The position numbers and the translations under genes are program-made. From Flavobacterium sp. (GTDB lineage: Bacteria > Bacteroidota > Bacteroidia > Flavobacteriales > Flavobacteriaceae), in assembly GCF_027531705.1 (NCBI RefSeq), contig NZ_JAPZSP010000039.1, positions 51,696-115,695 on the forward strand: DNA of 64,000 bases. Reading direction: 5' to 3'. Positions 45,852-54,005 of the stretch are shown one piece after another (the first letter of the stretch is position 1; each line of letters opens with the position of its first letter). Under the pieces are notes generated by a model. That model saw nothing but the letters and a program-made list of their open reading frames with translations, was not told the origin of the DNA and did not search any database.

Positions 45852-46445
45852 ATGGAAAATAATTTTGAGGACTTGATAGCCAGTTTTATTGCGAATAAAG
45901 TTGGTGTTTCGGAGAATTTTTTAAGCGAAACTTTGTGTGATAATTTAAAGGCAAATTTAATAGCTTTAGATAGTGAAAGTAGCATGAAAACCGCAGGTGT
46001 CGGTAATGATGGACACATGCTTTATGATAATTTAATACGAAATGACAAGATTTATTGGCTCGACAAAAAGCACAACAATTCTTTTGAAAATGAATTTTTT
46101 GAAAAAATTGAAGAATTTATTTCTTACCTCAACCAAAGTTGCTATACCAATATAAAGAGTTATGAATTTCACTATTCTTTATACGAAAAAGGAAGTTTTT
46201 ACCGGAAACATTTAGATCAATTTCAGGATGATGCCAAGCGACAATATTCAATGATAAGTTATTTGAATGCTGATTGGCAAAAAAAAGATGGTGGTGAATT
46301 GCTTATTTATGAAGACAAAAATAATCATACCATAAATCCTACGCAAGGCAAAACGGTCTTTTTTAAAAGTGACGAATTACTTCATGAAGTTTTGACAACA
46401 AATGAAAAAAGAATGAGCATTACTGGTTGGCTAAAACGCGGATAA
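45852..46445 (+). CDS. 2-oxoglutarate/Fe(II)-dependent oxygenase (prolyl 4-hydroxylase-like)
   Basis: 197 residues from ATG at 45852; the frame opens ten codons earlier at a TTG in the promoter region. The double-stranded beta-helix has the iron ligands H-x-D in FYRKHLDQFQDD and a distal His in DELLHEVLTT, and Arg in KRMSITGWLKR to bind 2-oxoglutarate. Similar bacterial enzymes hydroxylate prolines or other residues on proteins such as EF-Tu; the substrate here is not shown. It converges with the DEAD-like gene, 4 bp apart. Confidence 0.85.
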   Translation: MENNFEDLIASFIANKVGVSENFLSETLCDNLKANLIALDSESSMKTAGVGNDGHMLYDNLIRNDKIYWLDKKHNNSFENEFFEKIEEFISYLNQSCYTNIKSYEFHYSLYEKGSFYRKHLDQFQDDAKRQYSMISYLNADWQKKDGGELLIYEDKNNHTINPTQGKTVFFKSDELLHEVLTTNEKRMSITGWLKRG

Positions 46446-46449
46446 TCAT

Positions 46450-47070
46450 TTATTCATCGTCTTCCATTTCGAAAAATAATGGTTCAATCATTATGTTGTT
46501 AGCCAAAGATTCAACGCGTTCGGTTATGGTGTTGCAAAAGAAAATTCGTTGGGTTTTTTCAATACTTTGTGACAAACGCAGAATTACAGCATCCATTCTT
46601 AATCGCATTAAAATTTCTGTGTCATCGACTACAAACATTTTAATAGTGTTAATATTAAATCCGGCAGAAGAGAAAAGTGTATTGACACGAGCTGGTGTTC
46701 CGATAAGAACATCTAATCCCATTGAAATAACATTTTTGTCGTAATCAATGTCGCCCTTGTCATGAACACCTAGAATACTCAAGTCGGTATAAGTTCCCAG
46801 TTTCAAAAAAAGTTCTTCCATTTCGAGGACTCTTTCTTTGTTTTCAACAATGATTAAAGCACGAGTACTTTCACCTTGCGTTTTTTCTAATCGTTGAATG
46901 ACATTAAGCACAATCGTAGTCGATTTTCCTGTTTTTTCACCCGATTGAATAACGGCATCCGCACCACTTTTGATAGTAGAAAACGTTTCTTGTTGCATTT
47001 CGTTAGCTTCCGTTAATCCGTTTTCGATTAGTGCTTTTTGAAGGTTTGGGTTTATTTTTTTTAATTGCAT
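46450..47070 (-). CDS. DEAD-box-related protein with RecA1 domain only
   Basis: 206 residues. It has a Q-motif-like NEMQQETFSTIKSG, motif I SGEKTGKST, GTPARVN (motif Ib) and a motif II that reads VDDTE instead of DEAD; motif III (SAT) reads CNT. The second RecA domain (motifs IV-VI) is missing and the protein ends naturally with an acidic tail (EMEDDE). It cannot be a normal helicase; it may bind RNA or nucleotide as a regulator, or be a stable remnant. The frame is undamaged and conserved-looking, so it is probably functional. Confidence 0.75.
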   Translation of the reverse strand: MQLKKINPNLQKALIENGLTEANEMQQETFSTIKSGADAVIQSGEKTGKSTTIVLNVIQRLEKTQGESTRALIIVENKERVLEMEELFLKLGTYTDLSILGVHDKGDIDYDKNVISMGLDVLIGTPARVNTLFSSAGFNINTIKMFVVDDTEILMRLRMDAVILRLSQSIEKTQRIFFCNTITERVESLANNIMIEPLFFEMEDDE

Positions 47071-47080
47071 TTTGTTAGTT

Positions 47081-47108
47081 GTCGGTTGTCGGTTGTCGGT
47101 TGTCGGTT
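47081..47108. repeat. 7-bp tandem repeat (GTCGGTT)4
   Basis: Four exact units GTCGGTT follow a variant GTTAGTT at 47074-47080, just upstream of the DEAD-like gene start. Unit-number changes could alter promoter spacing. Confidence 0.75.
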
Positions 47109-47153
47109 TTCAGTTCTTTTTAATTAGACTAATAAGTGACTTCAGACAACATT

Positions 47154-48317
47154 TTATTTACTTGCGAATAGTTTTACGTCTGTTTCTGATATTTCGTTAC
47201 CACCCAGAATTATTAGTCGTTCGACAACGTTTCTTAGTTCGCGGATATTTCCTGTCCAGTCGTATTCTTGTAATAATTTGATAGCATCTTTTGAAAACAC
47301 CTTTGTTGCATTTCCTTGCTCTTCAGCTATTTTTATGGCAAAATGTTCTAATAATAATGGAATATCTTCTCTACGATCATTTAGCGATGGAACTTTTATA
47401 AGAATTACTGCCAAACGATGGTACAAATCTTCTCTGAATCGTCCTTCTTCAATTTCTTTTTTAAGATCTTTGTTGGTTGCAGCTACAACTCTAACATTTA
47501 CTTTGATATCCTTGTCGGCACCAACACGTTGAATCAGACTTTCTTGCAAAGCACGTAATACTTTGGCTTGTGCTGCCAAACTCATATCGCCTATTTCATC
47601 TAAGAAAATAGTTCCGCCATCGGCTGCTTCGAACTTTCCTGCACGGTCTTTTACGGCTGATGTAAATGCACCTTTTATATGTCCGAATAATTCGCTTTCT
47701 ATCAATTCAGATGGAATTGCGGCACAGTTTACTTCAATAATTGGAAAGTTGGCTCGCTCGCTTTTTTCGTGCAATTGATGCGCAACAAGTTCTTTTCCTG
47801 TTCCGTTTGGTCCAGTAATTAATACTCTTGCATCGGTTTGCGCCACTTTTTCGATTATGGCTTTTATGTGATTGATAGGTTCTGAATTGCCTATCATTTC
47901 GTAGTTTTTGCTAACTTTTTTCTTTAGAATTTTGTTTTCAACTACGAGTTGTTTTTTGTCTAAAGCGTTGCGAACGGTGTTTAATAGTCGATTTAAATCG
48001 GGTGGTTTTGAAATATAATCGAATGCACCTAGACGCATAGTATTGATAGCGGTTTCCATATCGCCGTGACCAGAAATCATTACGATTGGAATTTCGGGTT
48101 TTATTTTTTTTACGGCTTCTAGAAGTTCTTCGCCATCCATTTTGGGCATTTTGATGTCGCAAAGCACCAAATCGTAATCGGTGTTTTTTATTTTTTCGAA
48201 ACCTTGTGCTCCGTCTTCGGCTTCTTCAACTTGATAGGTATCGCTTTCTTCGGAAAGTATTTTGGTTAATACTCTACGAATGGCAGCTTCGTCTTCTATG
48301 ATTAGTATTTTTGACAT
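47154..48317 (-). CDS. Sigma-54-dependent response regulator lacking a DNA-binding domain
   Basis: 387 residues. Receiver domain (1-120) with phospho-acceptor Asp54 (LVLCDIKMPKMDG) and Lys104; AAA+ domain (about 141-370) with Walker A GPNGTGKE (169-176), GAFTSA (216-221, GAFTGA with Gly to Ser), Walker B GTIFLDEIGD and GNIRELRN (356-363). The protein stops at 387, where NtrC relatives carry a Fis-type helix-turn-helix of about 60 residues. It could activate sigma-54 promoters from solution. No partner kinase is adjacent. Confidence 0.9.
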   Translation of the reverse strand: MSKILIIEDEAAIRRVLTKILSEESDTYQVEEAEDGAQGFEKIKNTDYDLVLCDIKMPKMDGEELLEAVKKIKPEIPIVMISGHGDMETAINTMRLGAFDYISKPPDLNRLLNTVRNALDKKQLVVENKILKKKVSKNYEMIGNSEPINHIKAIIEKVAQTDARVLITGPNGTGKELVAHQLHEKSERANFPIIEVNCAAIPSELIESELFGHIKGAFTSAVKDRAGKFEAADGGTIFLDEIGDMSLAAQAKVLRALQESLIQRVGADKDIKVNVRVVAATNKDLKKEIEEGRFREDLYHRLAVILIKVPSLNDRREDIPLLLEHFAIKIAEEQGNATKVFSKDAIKLLQEYDWTGNIRELRNVVERLIILGGNEISETDVKLFASK

Positions 48318-48326
48318 GCTTTTTTA

Positions 48327-48366
48327 TTTAACCGCAAAGTTCGCAAAGTTTTTCGCAAAGTTCGCA
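48327..48366. repeat. GCAAAGTTC repeat
   Basis: Three near-tandem words (CGCAAAGTTCGCAAAG, TTTCGCAAAGTTCGCAAA) just upstream of the sigma-54 regulator start. Related to 1242-1347. Confidence 0.5.
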
Positions 48367-48390
48367 AAAATTCAAAATTGTTTTATTAAT

Positions 48391-48499
48391 AGCCCTGATT
48401 GGAATAAATATCCTTTTTCTTTTTTTATTTAAAAAAGAAAAAGATATTGTGGAAAGCAGGAATTGCCATCACTGATAAAGCCCGAGCCATTCGCTCCTA
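48391..48499 (-). ncRNA. Conserved intergenic hairpin element, copy 3 (Flavo-1-like)
   Basis: Plus-strand reading: AGCCCTGATTGGAATAAATA, then a 12-bp hairpin (TTTTTCTTTTTT/AAAAAAGAAAAA), then TGGAAAGCAGGAATTG and CCGAGCCATTCGCTCCTA. The last three bases are the complement of the TAG stop codon of the ABC permease gene, as in copy 1. Confidence 0.55.
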
Positions 48500-49804
48500 A
48501 TATTTAAGCCATTTGTATAATTCTTTCCAGGTTGGTTTTTTGCCGTACATTAGGATTCCGACGCGGTAGATTTTGGATGCAAACCATACAACTCCGAGAA
48601 ATGTTCCGAAAAGTAACGTTACCGAAATGGCGATTTGCCACCAAGGCACACCAAATGGAATTCGCATAAGCATGACGATTGGCGATGTAAGCGGAATCAT
48701 GGAAAATACGGTTGCTACGGTTCCGTGTGGATCGTTGATTACGGTAAAAAAACCGATGTAGACACCTAGTATCAAAGGCATTATTATAGGTAAAAGAAAT
48801 TGTTGCGAATCGGTTTCGTTATCGACAGCTGCACCAATTGCCGCGTAAAATGAACTATATAGAAAATAGCCACCGACGAAATAAATAATGAAACCTAAAG
48901 CTATTGAAAGTAAAGGAAGATTTAAAATTTCTTTGAGATACATTTGAAAATCGCCACCCATTTCTTTTTGTGCCATTGCCATTGCTTCTTGCGATTGACT
49001 TGCAGATGCTGCACCCATTTGAACCCCGAAAACAGATGTCATGATAAACATGGCAGCAACTCCTAGAATTGCCCATATTAGAAATTGCAAAATTCCAGCC
49101 ATTGAAGTTCCTATGATTTTACCCATCATCAATTGAAAAGGTTTGACAGAAGAAATAATGACTTCGATAATTCTTGACGTTTTTTCTTCGATAACGCTTC
49201 TCATTACCATGTTTCCGTAGATAACGATGAACATCATGATAAGGTATCCGAAAGCACCACCAATGGCAATTTTTATTTCATTAAGACCTTTTAGCGCTTC
49301 TTCACCTGATGCTTTTGTTAAATTTATGGAAACAGCTGCTTTGGCATTGCTAATTTTTAGAGTATCTAAACCTTGTGCAAGGAAATTCTCGTCTGTTATT
49401 TTTTTGGAAATAACATCTTCTAATTTTTCGACAAACATTACACTTGGACTATCATTAGAAACGTATTGAATGCCCTTTTGCAAACTTTCGTTATTGGCTG
49501 CTTTTGGTATGATTAACAAACCTTCGTAGCTTTCTTTTACGATACTATCTTTTAAAATCTTGGTATCGACAGAAGATAAATCGAGGTATTTGTATTCTTC
49601 ATCGCTTTTGAATTGGCTAACAAATTTGCCTGTTTCGTCATGAATGGCAATGGTTTTCATGTCGGCTTTCATTGAACTAAGATACCCGACAAAAGCTCCA
49701 ATTCCGACAAAGAGTAATGGACTTAAAAATGTCATTACGATGAATGATTTATTGCGAACTTTGGCAATAAATTCTCTTTTTATTATTAGTAGTAGTTTAG
49801 ACAT
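48497..49804 (-). CDS. ABC transporter permease (NatB/YhaP-like)
   Basis: 435 residues. One membrane helix near residues 23-43, a large extracytoplasmic domain (about 45-180) and five or six helices in the C-terminal half (GAFGYLIMMFIVIYGNMVMR, LPLLSIALGFIIYFVGGYFL and others); EEKTSRIIEVIISSVKPFQL is a conserved cytoplasmic loop of the ABC-2 family. With the ATPase gene upstream (56-bp gap) it forms an exporter, possibly for sodium, lipids or toxic compounds. Ends in a hairpin element. Confidence 0.88.
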   Translation of the reverse strand: MSKLLLIIKREFIAKVRNKSFIVMTFLSPLLFVGIGAFVGYLSSMKADMKTIAIHDETGKFVSQFKSDEEYKYLDLSSVDTKILKDSIVKESYEGLLIIPKAANNESLQKGIQYVSNDSPSVMFVEKLEDVISKKITDENFLAQGLDTLKISNAKAAVSINLTKASGEEALKGLNEIKIAIGGAFGYLIMMFIVIYGNMVMRSVIEEKTSRIIEVIISSVKPFQLMMGKIIGTSMAGILQFLIWAILGVAAMFIMTSVFGVQMGAASASQSQEAMAMAQKEMGGDFQMYLKEILNLPLLSIALGFIIYFVGGYFLYSSFYAAIGAAVDNETDSQQFLLPIIMPLILGVYIGFFTVINDPHGTVATVFSMIPLTSPIVMLMRIPFGVPWWQIAISVTLLFGTFLGVVWFASKIYRVGILMYGKKPTWKELYKWLKY

Positions 49805-49821
49805 ATTTAGAATTTACTTAT

Positions 49822-49849
49822 GAGCACTTCGACTGCGCTCAGTGTGACA
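49822..49849. repeat. Dispersed repeat CACTTCGACTGCGCTCAGTG
   Basis: GAGCACTTCGACTGCGCTC with following AGTGTGACA. GAGC/GCTC and CACT/AGTG give overlapping small hairpins. This word is widespread in Bacteroidota intergenic DNA. It sits between the ABC ATPase and permease genes. Confidence 0.5.
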
Positions 49850-49860
49850 ACAAAAAATTA

Positions 49861-50781
49861 CTATTCGGTAACTGTTTTTATAAAAATATCGTTTACACTT
49901 GGAATTTTTTCTACAAAATGGGTAACTTGTCCGCGTTGTATTAATGTATTTAAAAGTTCGCTTGAAGTAGCGTTTCCAAGGTTGATTTCGAGCTTTAATT
50001 CGTCGTTTAGCGATTTGAAATCGGTTTGTGACAGTGTGAATTTTTGACTCAAATCGTACATCAAACCTTCTACATTATTGGTTAGAATTCCCACTTCAAA
50101 ACTATTGGTACGAAATTGCTTTTTTACATCAGTCAATTTTCCTTCGATTAGTTTATTTGATTTGTGAATTAGCGCAATATGGTCGCACATTTCTTCTACA
50201 CTTTCCATTCGGTGTGTTGAGAAAATGATAGAAGTTCCTTGTTTGTTGAGTTCGATGATTTCGTCTTTTATCAAATTGGCATTTACAGGATCGAATCCAG
50301 AAAACGGTTCGTCGAGAATAAGCAATTTTGGTTTGTGCAAAACGGTTACAACAAACTGAATTTTTTGTGCCATTCCTTTAGAAAGTTCTTGGATTTTTTT
50401 GTTCCACCAACCTTGAATCTCTAGTCTGTCGAACCAATATTTTAGTTGAATTTTGGCATCTTCTTTAGACAATCCTTTTAGTTGAGCCAAGTACAAACAT
50501 TGCTCACCAACTTTCATTGATTTGTATAAACCACGTTCTTCTGGCATATAACCAATATACTGAACATCATCAGGTTGCAATAGTTTTCCATCAAGTAAAA
50601 CTTCACCACTATCAGGCATTGTAATTTGGTTGATAATACGAATTAGCGATGTTTTTCCGGCACCATTTGGTCCTAATAATCCGTAAATACTTCCTTGAGG
50701 AATAGAAAGCGAAACTTCGTTGAGAGCAGTATAATCTCCGTATTTTTTGACAACTTTGTTTACTTCGAGAATGTTATTCAT
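49861..50781 (-). CDS. ABC transporter ATP-binding protein (NatA-like)
   Basis: 306 residues. Walker A GPNGAGKTS (38-46), signature LSKGMAQK, Walker B LLILDEPFSGFDP and switch His in FSTHRMES. After the ATPase domain, about 80 residues (from 225) form the accessory C-terminal domain seen in NatA/YhaQ-type ATPases. It is the first gene of the exporter pair with the permease at 48497-49804. Confidence 0.9.
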   Translation of the reverse strand: MNNILEVNKVVKKYGDYTALNEVSLSIPQGSIYGLLGPNGAGKTSLIRIINQITMPDSGEVLLDGKLLQPDDVQYIGYMPEERGLYKSMKVGEQCLYLAQLKGLSKEDAKIQLKYWFDRLEIQGWWNKKIQELSKGMAQKIQFVVTVLHKPKLLILDEPFSGFDPVNANLIKDEIIELNKQGTSIIFSTHRMESVEEMCDHIALIHKSNKLIEGKLTDVKKQFRTNSFEVGILTNNVEGLMYDLSQKFTLSQTDFKSLNDELKLEINLGNATSSELLNTLIQRGQVTHFVEKIPSVNDIFIKTVTE

Positions 50782-50922
50782 AAAAATTAAATTTCAATGG
50801 CAATGACAATAGCAATTTACAAAAGTTTGGCAATTGAATTTGATTTTTGACATTGACTTTTGTTATTGCAATTGCATTTTGTAAAAGTATAGAATTAGTA
50901 GTAAACTTTGTTTATTTGTTAC

Positions 50923-50963
50923 AAAAAAACCCACCCTTATTTGCACAAGGATGGGAAAAAAAA
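50923..50963 (-). terminator. Bidirectional-looking terminator after dnaJ
   Basis: CCCACCCTT (50930-50938) and AAGGATGGG (50947-50955) form a stem with one mismatch that is a G-T pair on the minus strand. Seven A precede and eight follow, giving a T-tract on either strand. It lies 60-100 bases after the dnaJ stop. Confidence 0.75.
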
Positions 50964-51020
50964 TTGCTTATCTGATTACTTATCAATAAAGCATTAATCA
51001 AATATAGCTATTTATATGGT

Positions 51021-52136
51021 TTATGAAAACATATCTTTTACTTTTTCAAAGAAAGATTTATCGCTTTTCTCTGGATTTGGAGTAAAATTGATGTCTCCGA
51101 GATTTTTTTCAAAAAATTGTTTTTGTTCTTTACTAAGATTTTTTGGCGTCCAAACGTTTACATGAACTAATAAATCTCCACTTCCGTAACTGTTGATACT
51201 TGGGATTCCTTTTCCTTTGAGTCTCAAAATTTTTCCAGATTGAATTCCTTCCTCCAGTTTGATTCTAACTTTACCGTTGATGGCTTCAATATCTTTTGAA
51301 ACACCTAAAACCGCTTCTGATAAACTTATGTACAAATCGTAATGAAGATTTTCGCCTTCACGTTTAAGAAATTCATGCTCTAATTCTTCGATAGCGACAA
51401 TTAAATCTCCAGGAATACTGTTGTTTCCTGGTGCATCGTTTCCTTTGTTAGAAACTTTAAGTTGCATACCATCTACAACACCTGCTGGAATTTTTATTGA
51501 AACTGTTTCATCTTCTAAAATCATTCCTTGTGAATCGGCATTGGCAGGTTTTTTGTCCATGATTTGACCCGAACCACCACAAGTTGGACATGTTGAGGCA
51601 GATTGCATTCTACCCAAAATAGTATTGGTAACACGCATCACTTGCCCTTGACCATTACAAGTGGAACAAGTTTTATAGGTAACACCTTGCGCTTGAACTT
51701 TACGTTTAACTTTTACTTTTTTCTCAACACCATTGGCAATTTCTTCTAAAGTCAATTTAACTTTAATACGAAGATTACTCCCTTTTACACGACGTTGACC
51801 GCCTCCGCCACCAAATCCGCCACCGCCAAATGCACTGCCAAAAATATCACCAAACTGACTGAAAATATCGTCCATATTCATGCCGCCGTGACCACCACCA
51901 AATCCGCCGCCGCCATCAAATGCCTGATGACCATATTGATCGTATTTAGCCTTTTTTTGAGGGTCACTTAGGACTTCATAAGCTTCTGCTGCTTTTTTGA
52001 AATTCTCTTCTGCTGCAGCGTCACCCGGATTTTTATCAGGATGAAACTCGATAGCTTTCTTGCGATAGGCTTTCTTTATTTCAGCTTCGGATGCATTTTT
52101 GGAAATACCTAATATTTCGTAAAAATCTTTTTTCAT
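51021..52136 (-). CDS. dnaJ: Chaperone DnaJ with a reduced zinc-finger region
   Basis: 371 residues. J domain (1-70) with HPD at 32-34, Gly/Phe-rich linker (about 72-115), central region and C-terminal substrate domains. Canonical DnaJ has four CxxCxGxG motifs; only two are found, CSTCNGQG and CPTCGGSG, equivalent to motifs 2 and 3. Motifs 1 and 4, which form zinc centre I, are replaced (KVQAQGVTYK and KKPANADSQG). It stimulates DnaK and is co-transcribed with grpE, 43 bp upstream. Confidence 0.93.
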   Translation of the reverse strand: MKKDFYEILGISKNASEAEIKKAYRKKAIEFHPDKNPGDAAAEENFKKAAEAYEVLSDPQKKAKYDQYGHQAFDGGGGFGGGHGGMNMDDIFSQFGDIFGSAFGGGGFGGGGGQRRVKGSNLRIKVKLTLEEIANGVEKKVKVKRKVQAQGVTYKTCSTCNGQGQVMRVTNTILGRMQSASTCPTCGGSGQIMDKKPANADSQGMILEDETVSIKIPAGVVDGMQLKVSNKGNDAPGNNSIPGDLIVAIEELEHEFLKREGENLHYDLYISLSEAVLGVSKDIEAINGKVRIKLEEGIQSGKILRLKGKGIPSINSYGSGDLLVHVNVWTPKNLSKEQKQFFEKNLGDINFTPNPEKSDKSFFEKVKDMFS

Positions 52137-52154
52137 TTTATCTTTATATTGTTT

Positions 52155-52184
52155 TGTAGAGACAAGTCATGAATTGTCTCTACA
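52155..52184. repeat. Perfect 11-bp palindromic hairpin between grpE and dnaJ
   Basis: TGTAGAGACAA (52155-52165) and TTGTCTCTACA (52174-52184) with loop GTCATGAA. It overlaps the grpE stop codon (52180-52182). No T-tract follows, so it is not a simple terminator; it may be a mobile palindrome or an RNA-processing/stability element. Confidence 0.6.
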
Positions 52185-52764
52185 TTCCTACTACTACTTT
52201 TGGAAAACGAATTATTTTATCGCCTAATTTGTATCCTTTTTCAAGAACATCTACAATTTTTCCTTTCAAATCATCAGTTGGTGCTGGAATTTGGGTAATT
52301 GCTTCCGCAAAATCAGCATTGAATGCATCACCTACTCTAACTTCAATTTGCTCTAAACCTTTAGAAACCAATGTTCCTTTTAATTTTTCATAAATTAGTT
52401 CAACACCTTTTAGTAAAAGTTCGTCCTCTGACTTAGAAATTTCAATCATCGCTCTGTCAAAATCGTCCATAACTGGCAACATGGCTTGCAAAACTTCTTG
52501 ATTGGCAGTTTTAAACAAATCGATACGTTCTTTAGAAGTACGTTTTTTATAATTTTCAAACTCAGCAAAAAGTCGTAAAAATTTATCTTTTTCGGTAGAT
52601 AATTCTTCTTGCAATTGTTGTTCAAGAGTTAACTCGGTAGCTGCTTCAACCTCATTTACAATGTTTTCTGAAGTTTTTTCTTCAACAATTGGTTCATTTT
52701 CTGGATTTTCAGTATTCATTGTATCTTCTTGTTTTTTATTCTTAAAAATATTTTTAATGTTCAT
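52180..52764 (-). CDS. grpE: Nucleotide exchange factor GrpE
   Basis: 194 residues. An acidic disordered N-terminus (1-45), a long coiled coil (about 46-100, FLRLFAEFENYKKRTSKERI), then the four-helix and beta-wing domains ending VDVLEKGYKLGDKIIRFPKV, the family signature. It releases ADP from DnaK. First gene of the grpE-dnaJ unit. Confidence 0.94.
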   Translation of the reverse strand: MNIKNIFKNKKQEDTMNTENPENEPIVEEKTSENIVNEVEAATELTLEQQLQEELSTEKDKFLRLFAEFENYKKRTSKERIDLFKTANQEVLQAMLPVMDDFDRAMIEISKSEDELLLKGVELIYEKLKGTLVSKGLEQIEVRVGDAFNADFAEAITQIPAPTDDLKGKIVDVLEKGYKLGDKIIRFPKVVVGM

Positions 52765-52988
52765 AATCGTATGATTTCAAAACTTTAAAATCAAATTATT
52801 TGCCATTTTTGAATTTATGTCAAATTGTCACAATTCTGGCTTCAAATCTAAGCTTATATTAAAAATAAAAAAATTAGCAAAATTTTAAGACTATATCGAT
52901 TTCGAGTTTAGTACATTTGGAATAATAAAGTTCTTTTTAAAAGGTTGGGCTTTATAACTTTTCCAATTATTAATTCGATCCGATACAT
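52765..52988. other. Intergenic region upstream of grpE; no gene seen
   Basis: About 220 bases of A/T-rich sequence between the grpE start and the terminator at 52989. It should hold the heat-shock promoter of grpE-dnaJ; I could not identify a CIRCE-type inverted repeat. Confidence 0.35.
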
Positions 52989-53020
52989 AAAAAACTCCAG
53001 CAAATACTGGAGTTTTTTTT
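52989..53020 (-). terminator. Terminator after the TIGR01777 gene
   Basis: ACTCCAG (52994-53000) pairs with CTGGAGT (53007-53013), extended by A/T pairs on both sides; T-tracts on both strands. It begins directly at the stop codon of the gene at 53020. Confidence 0.8.
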
Positions 53021-53925
53021 TATTTTAGAATATCATTCAAAGCCTTTTCTGCTGTATCAAATTCAAATTTGAATCCGAGTTGGAGTGCTCTTTTAGGAAT
53101 TATAGTTTTATTTTGAAAGAGTAATATGTGCATTTCGCCCAAAATCAATTTCATTACAAATTGTGGAATATTGGGTAAAATTAAAGGTTTCTTTAAAATT
53201 CTGGCAATCGTCTTGGTCAATTCCTGATTTGAAATTGGGTTTGGAGCTACTGCATTTAGAATACCTTCGGTTTGATTTATAATGGCAAAATAATACAAAT
53301 TGACCAAATCTTGAATATGAATCCATGATTGAACTTGTTTTCCTGAACCGAAACCCGAACCTACACCAAATTTAATTGGCTTTACCATTTCGGCAAGTGC
53401 GCCACCTTTGGCTGAAAAAACAATTCCAGTGCGAAGAACAGTGGTTTTGATTGATAATAATTGGAATTGATTAGCACTTTCCTCCCATTTTACCACCAAA
53501 TTACTCAAAAAACTATCTTCAATTTCGGGAGAATTTTCATCGTATACTTTCGAAAAACTATCAGGATAAATAGCCGTTCCAGAAGCTGATATAAATTGTT
53601 TCACTTGATTTTGGGATTTTTTTACCAATCCGAAAAGCAAATGAGCCGACAATAATCGGCTTTCAATTAATTCTTGTTTATAGTTGTTTGTCCATTTTTT
53701 TGATATTGATGCTCCTGCCAAATGTACAATAACATCAACACCTTCAATGCAATTCTCATCGATGGTTCCGTCTTGTGGATTCCAATAAAATCCTTTATAG
53801 TTGTTTTTATTTGCAATTTTAGAAATTGAAGTTGTCAAATAATTAACGGAATGATCGTTTTTCAATAGCTTTTCCGTCAATTCTGAGCCGATAAGTCCTG
53901 TTGCGCCTGTGATTAAAACTTTCAT
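53020..53925 (-). CDS. TIGR01777 family NAD(P)-binding protein (SDR39U1/YfcH-like)
   Basis: 301 residues from the ATG at 53925; an in-frame TTG at 53943 would add six residues ahead of the Rossmann motif and is less likely. MKVLITGATGLIGSELTEKL binds NAD(P); VIVHLAGASISKKWT, FISASGTAIYPD and TTVLRTGIVFSAKGGALAEM are family motifs, with DUF1731 at the C-terminus (ALQLGFKFEF). An atypical short-chain dehydrogenase linked in some organisms to cell division; reaction unknown. Confidence 0.9.
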   Translation of the reverse strand: MKVLITGATGLIGSELTEKLLKNDHSVNYLTTSISKIANKNNYKGFYWNPQDGTIDENCIEGVDVIVHLAGASISKKWTNNYKQELIESRLLSAHLLFGLVKKSQNQVKQFISASGTAIYPDSFSKVYDENSPEIEDSFLSNLVVKWEESANQFQLLSIKTTVLRTGIVFSAKGGALAEMVKPIKFGVGSGFGSGKQVQSWIHIQDLVNLYYFAIINQTEGILNAVAPNPISNQELTKTIARILKKPLILPNIPQFVMKLILGEMHILLFQNKTIIPKRALQLGFKFEFDTAEKALNDILK

Positions 53926-54005
53926 TTTGTTATTTTTATTCAAATTTACGAAGACAAAATCTGAATATTTCGTTAATTGTTATGGGTTTAACTTTTGTTT
54001 AGAAA

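Noticed and set aside
46450..47070. Pseudogene of a full-length DEAD-box helicase
   Set aside because: No remains of motifs IV-VI are found in the adjoining sequence, and the frame is clean with a defined C-terminus.
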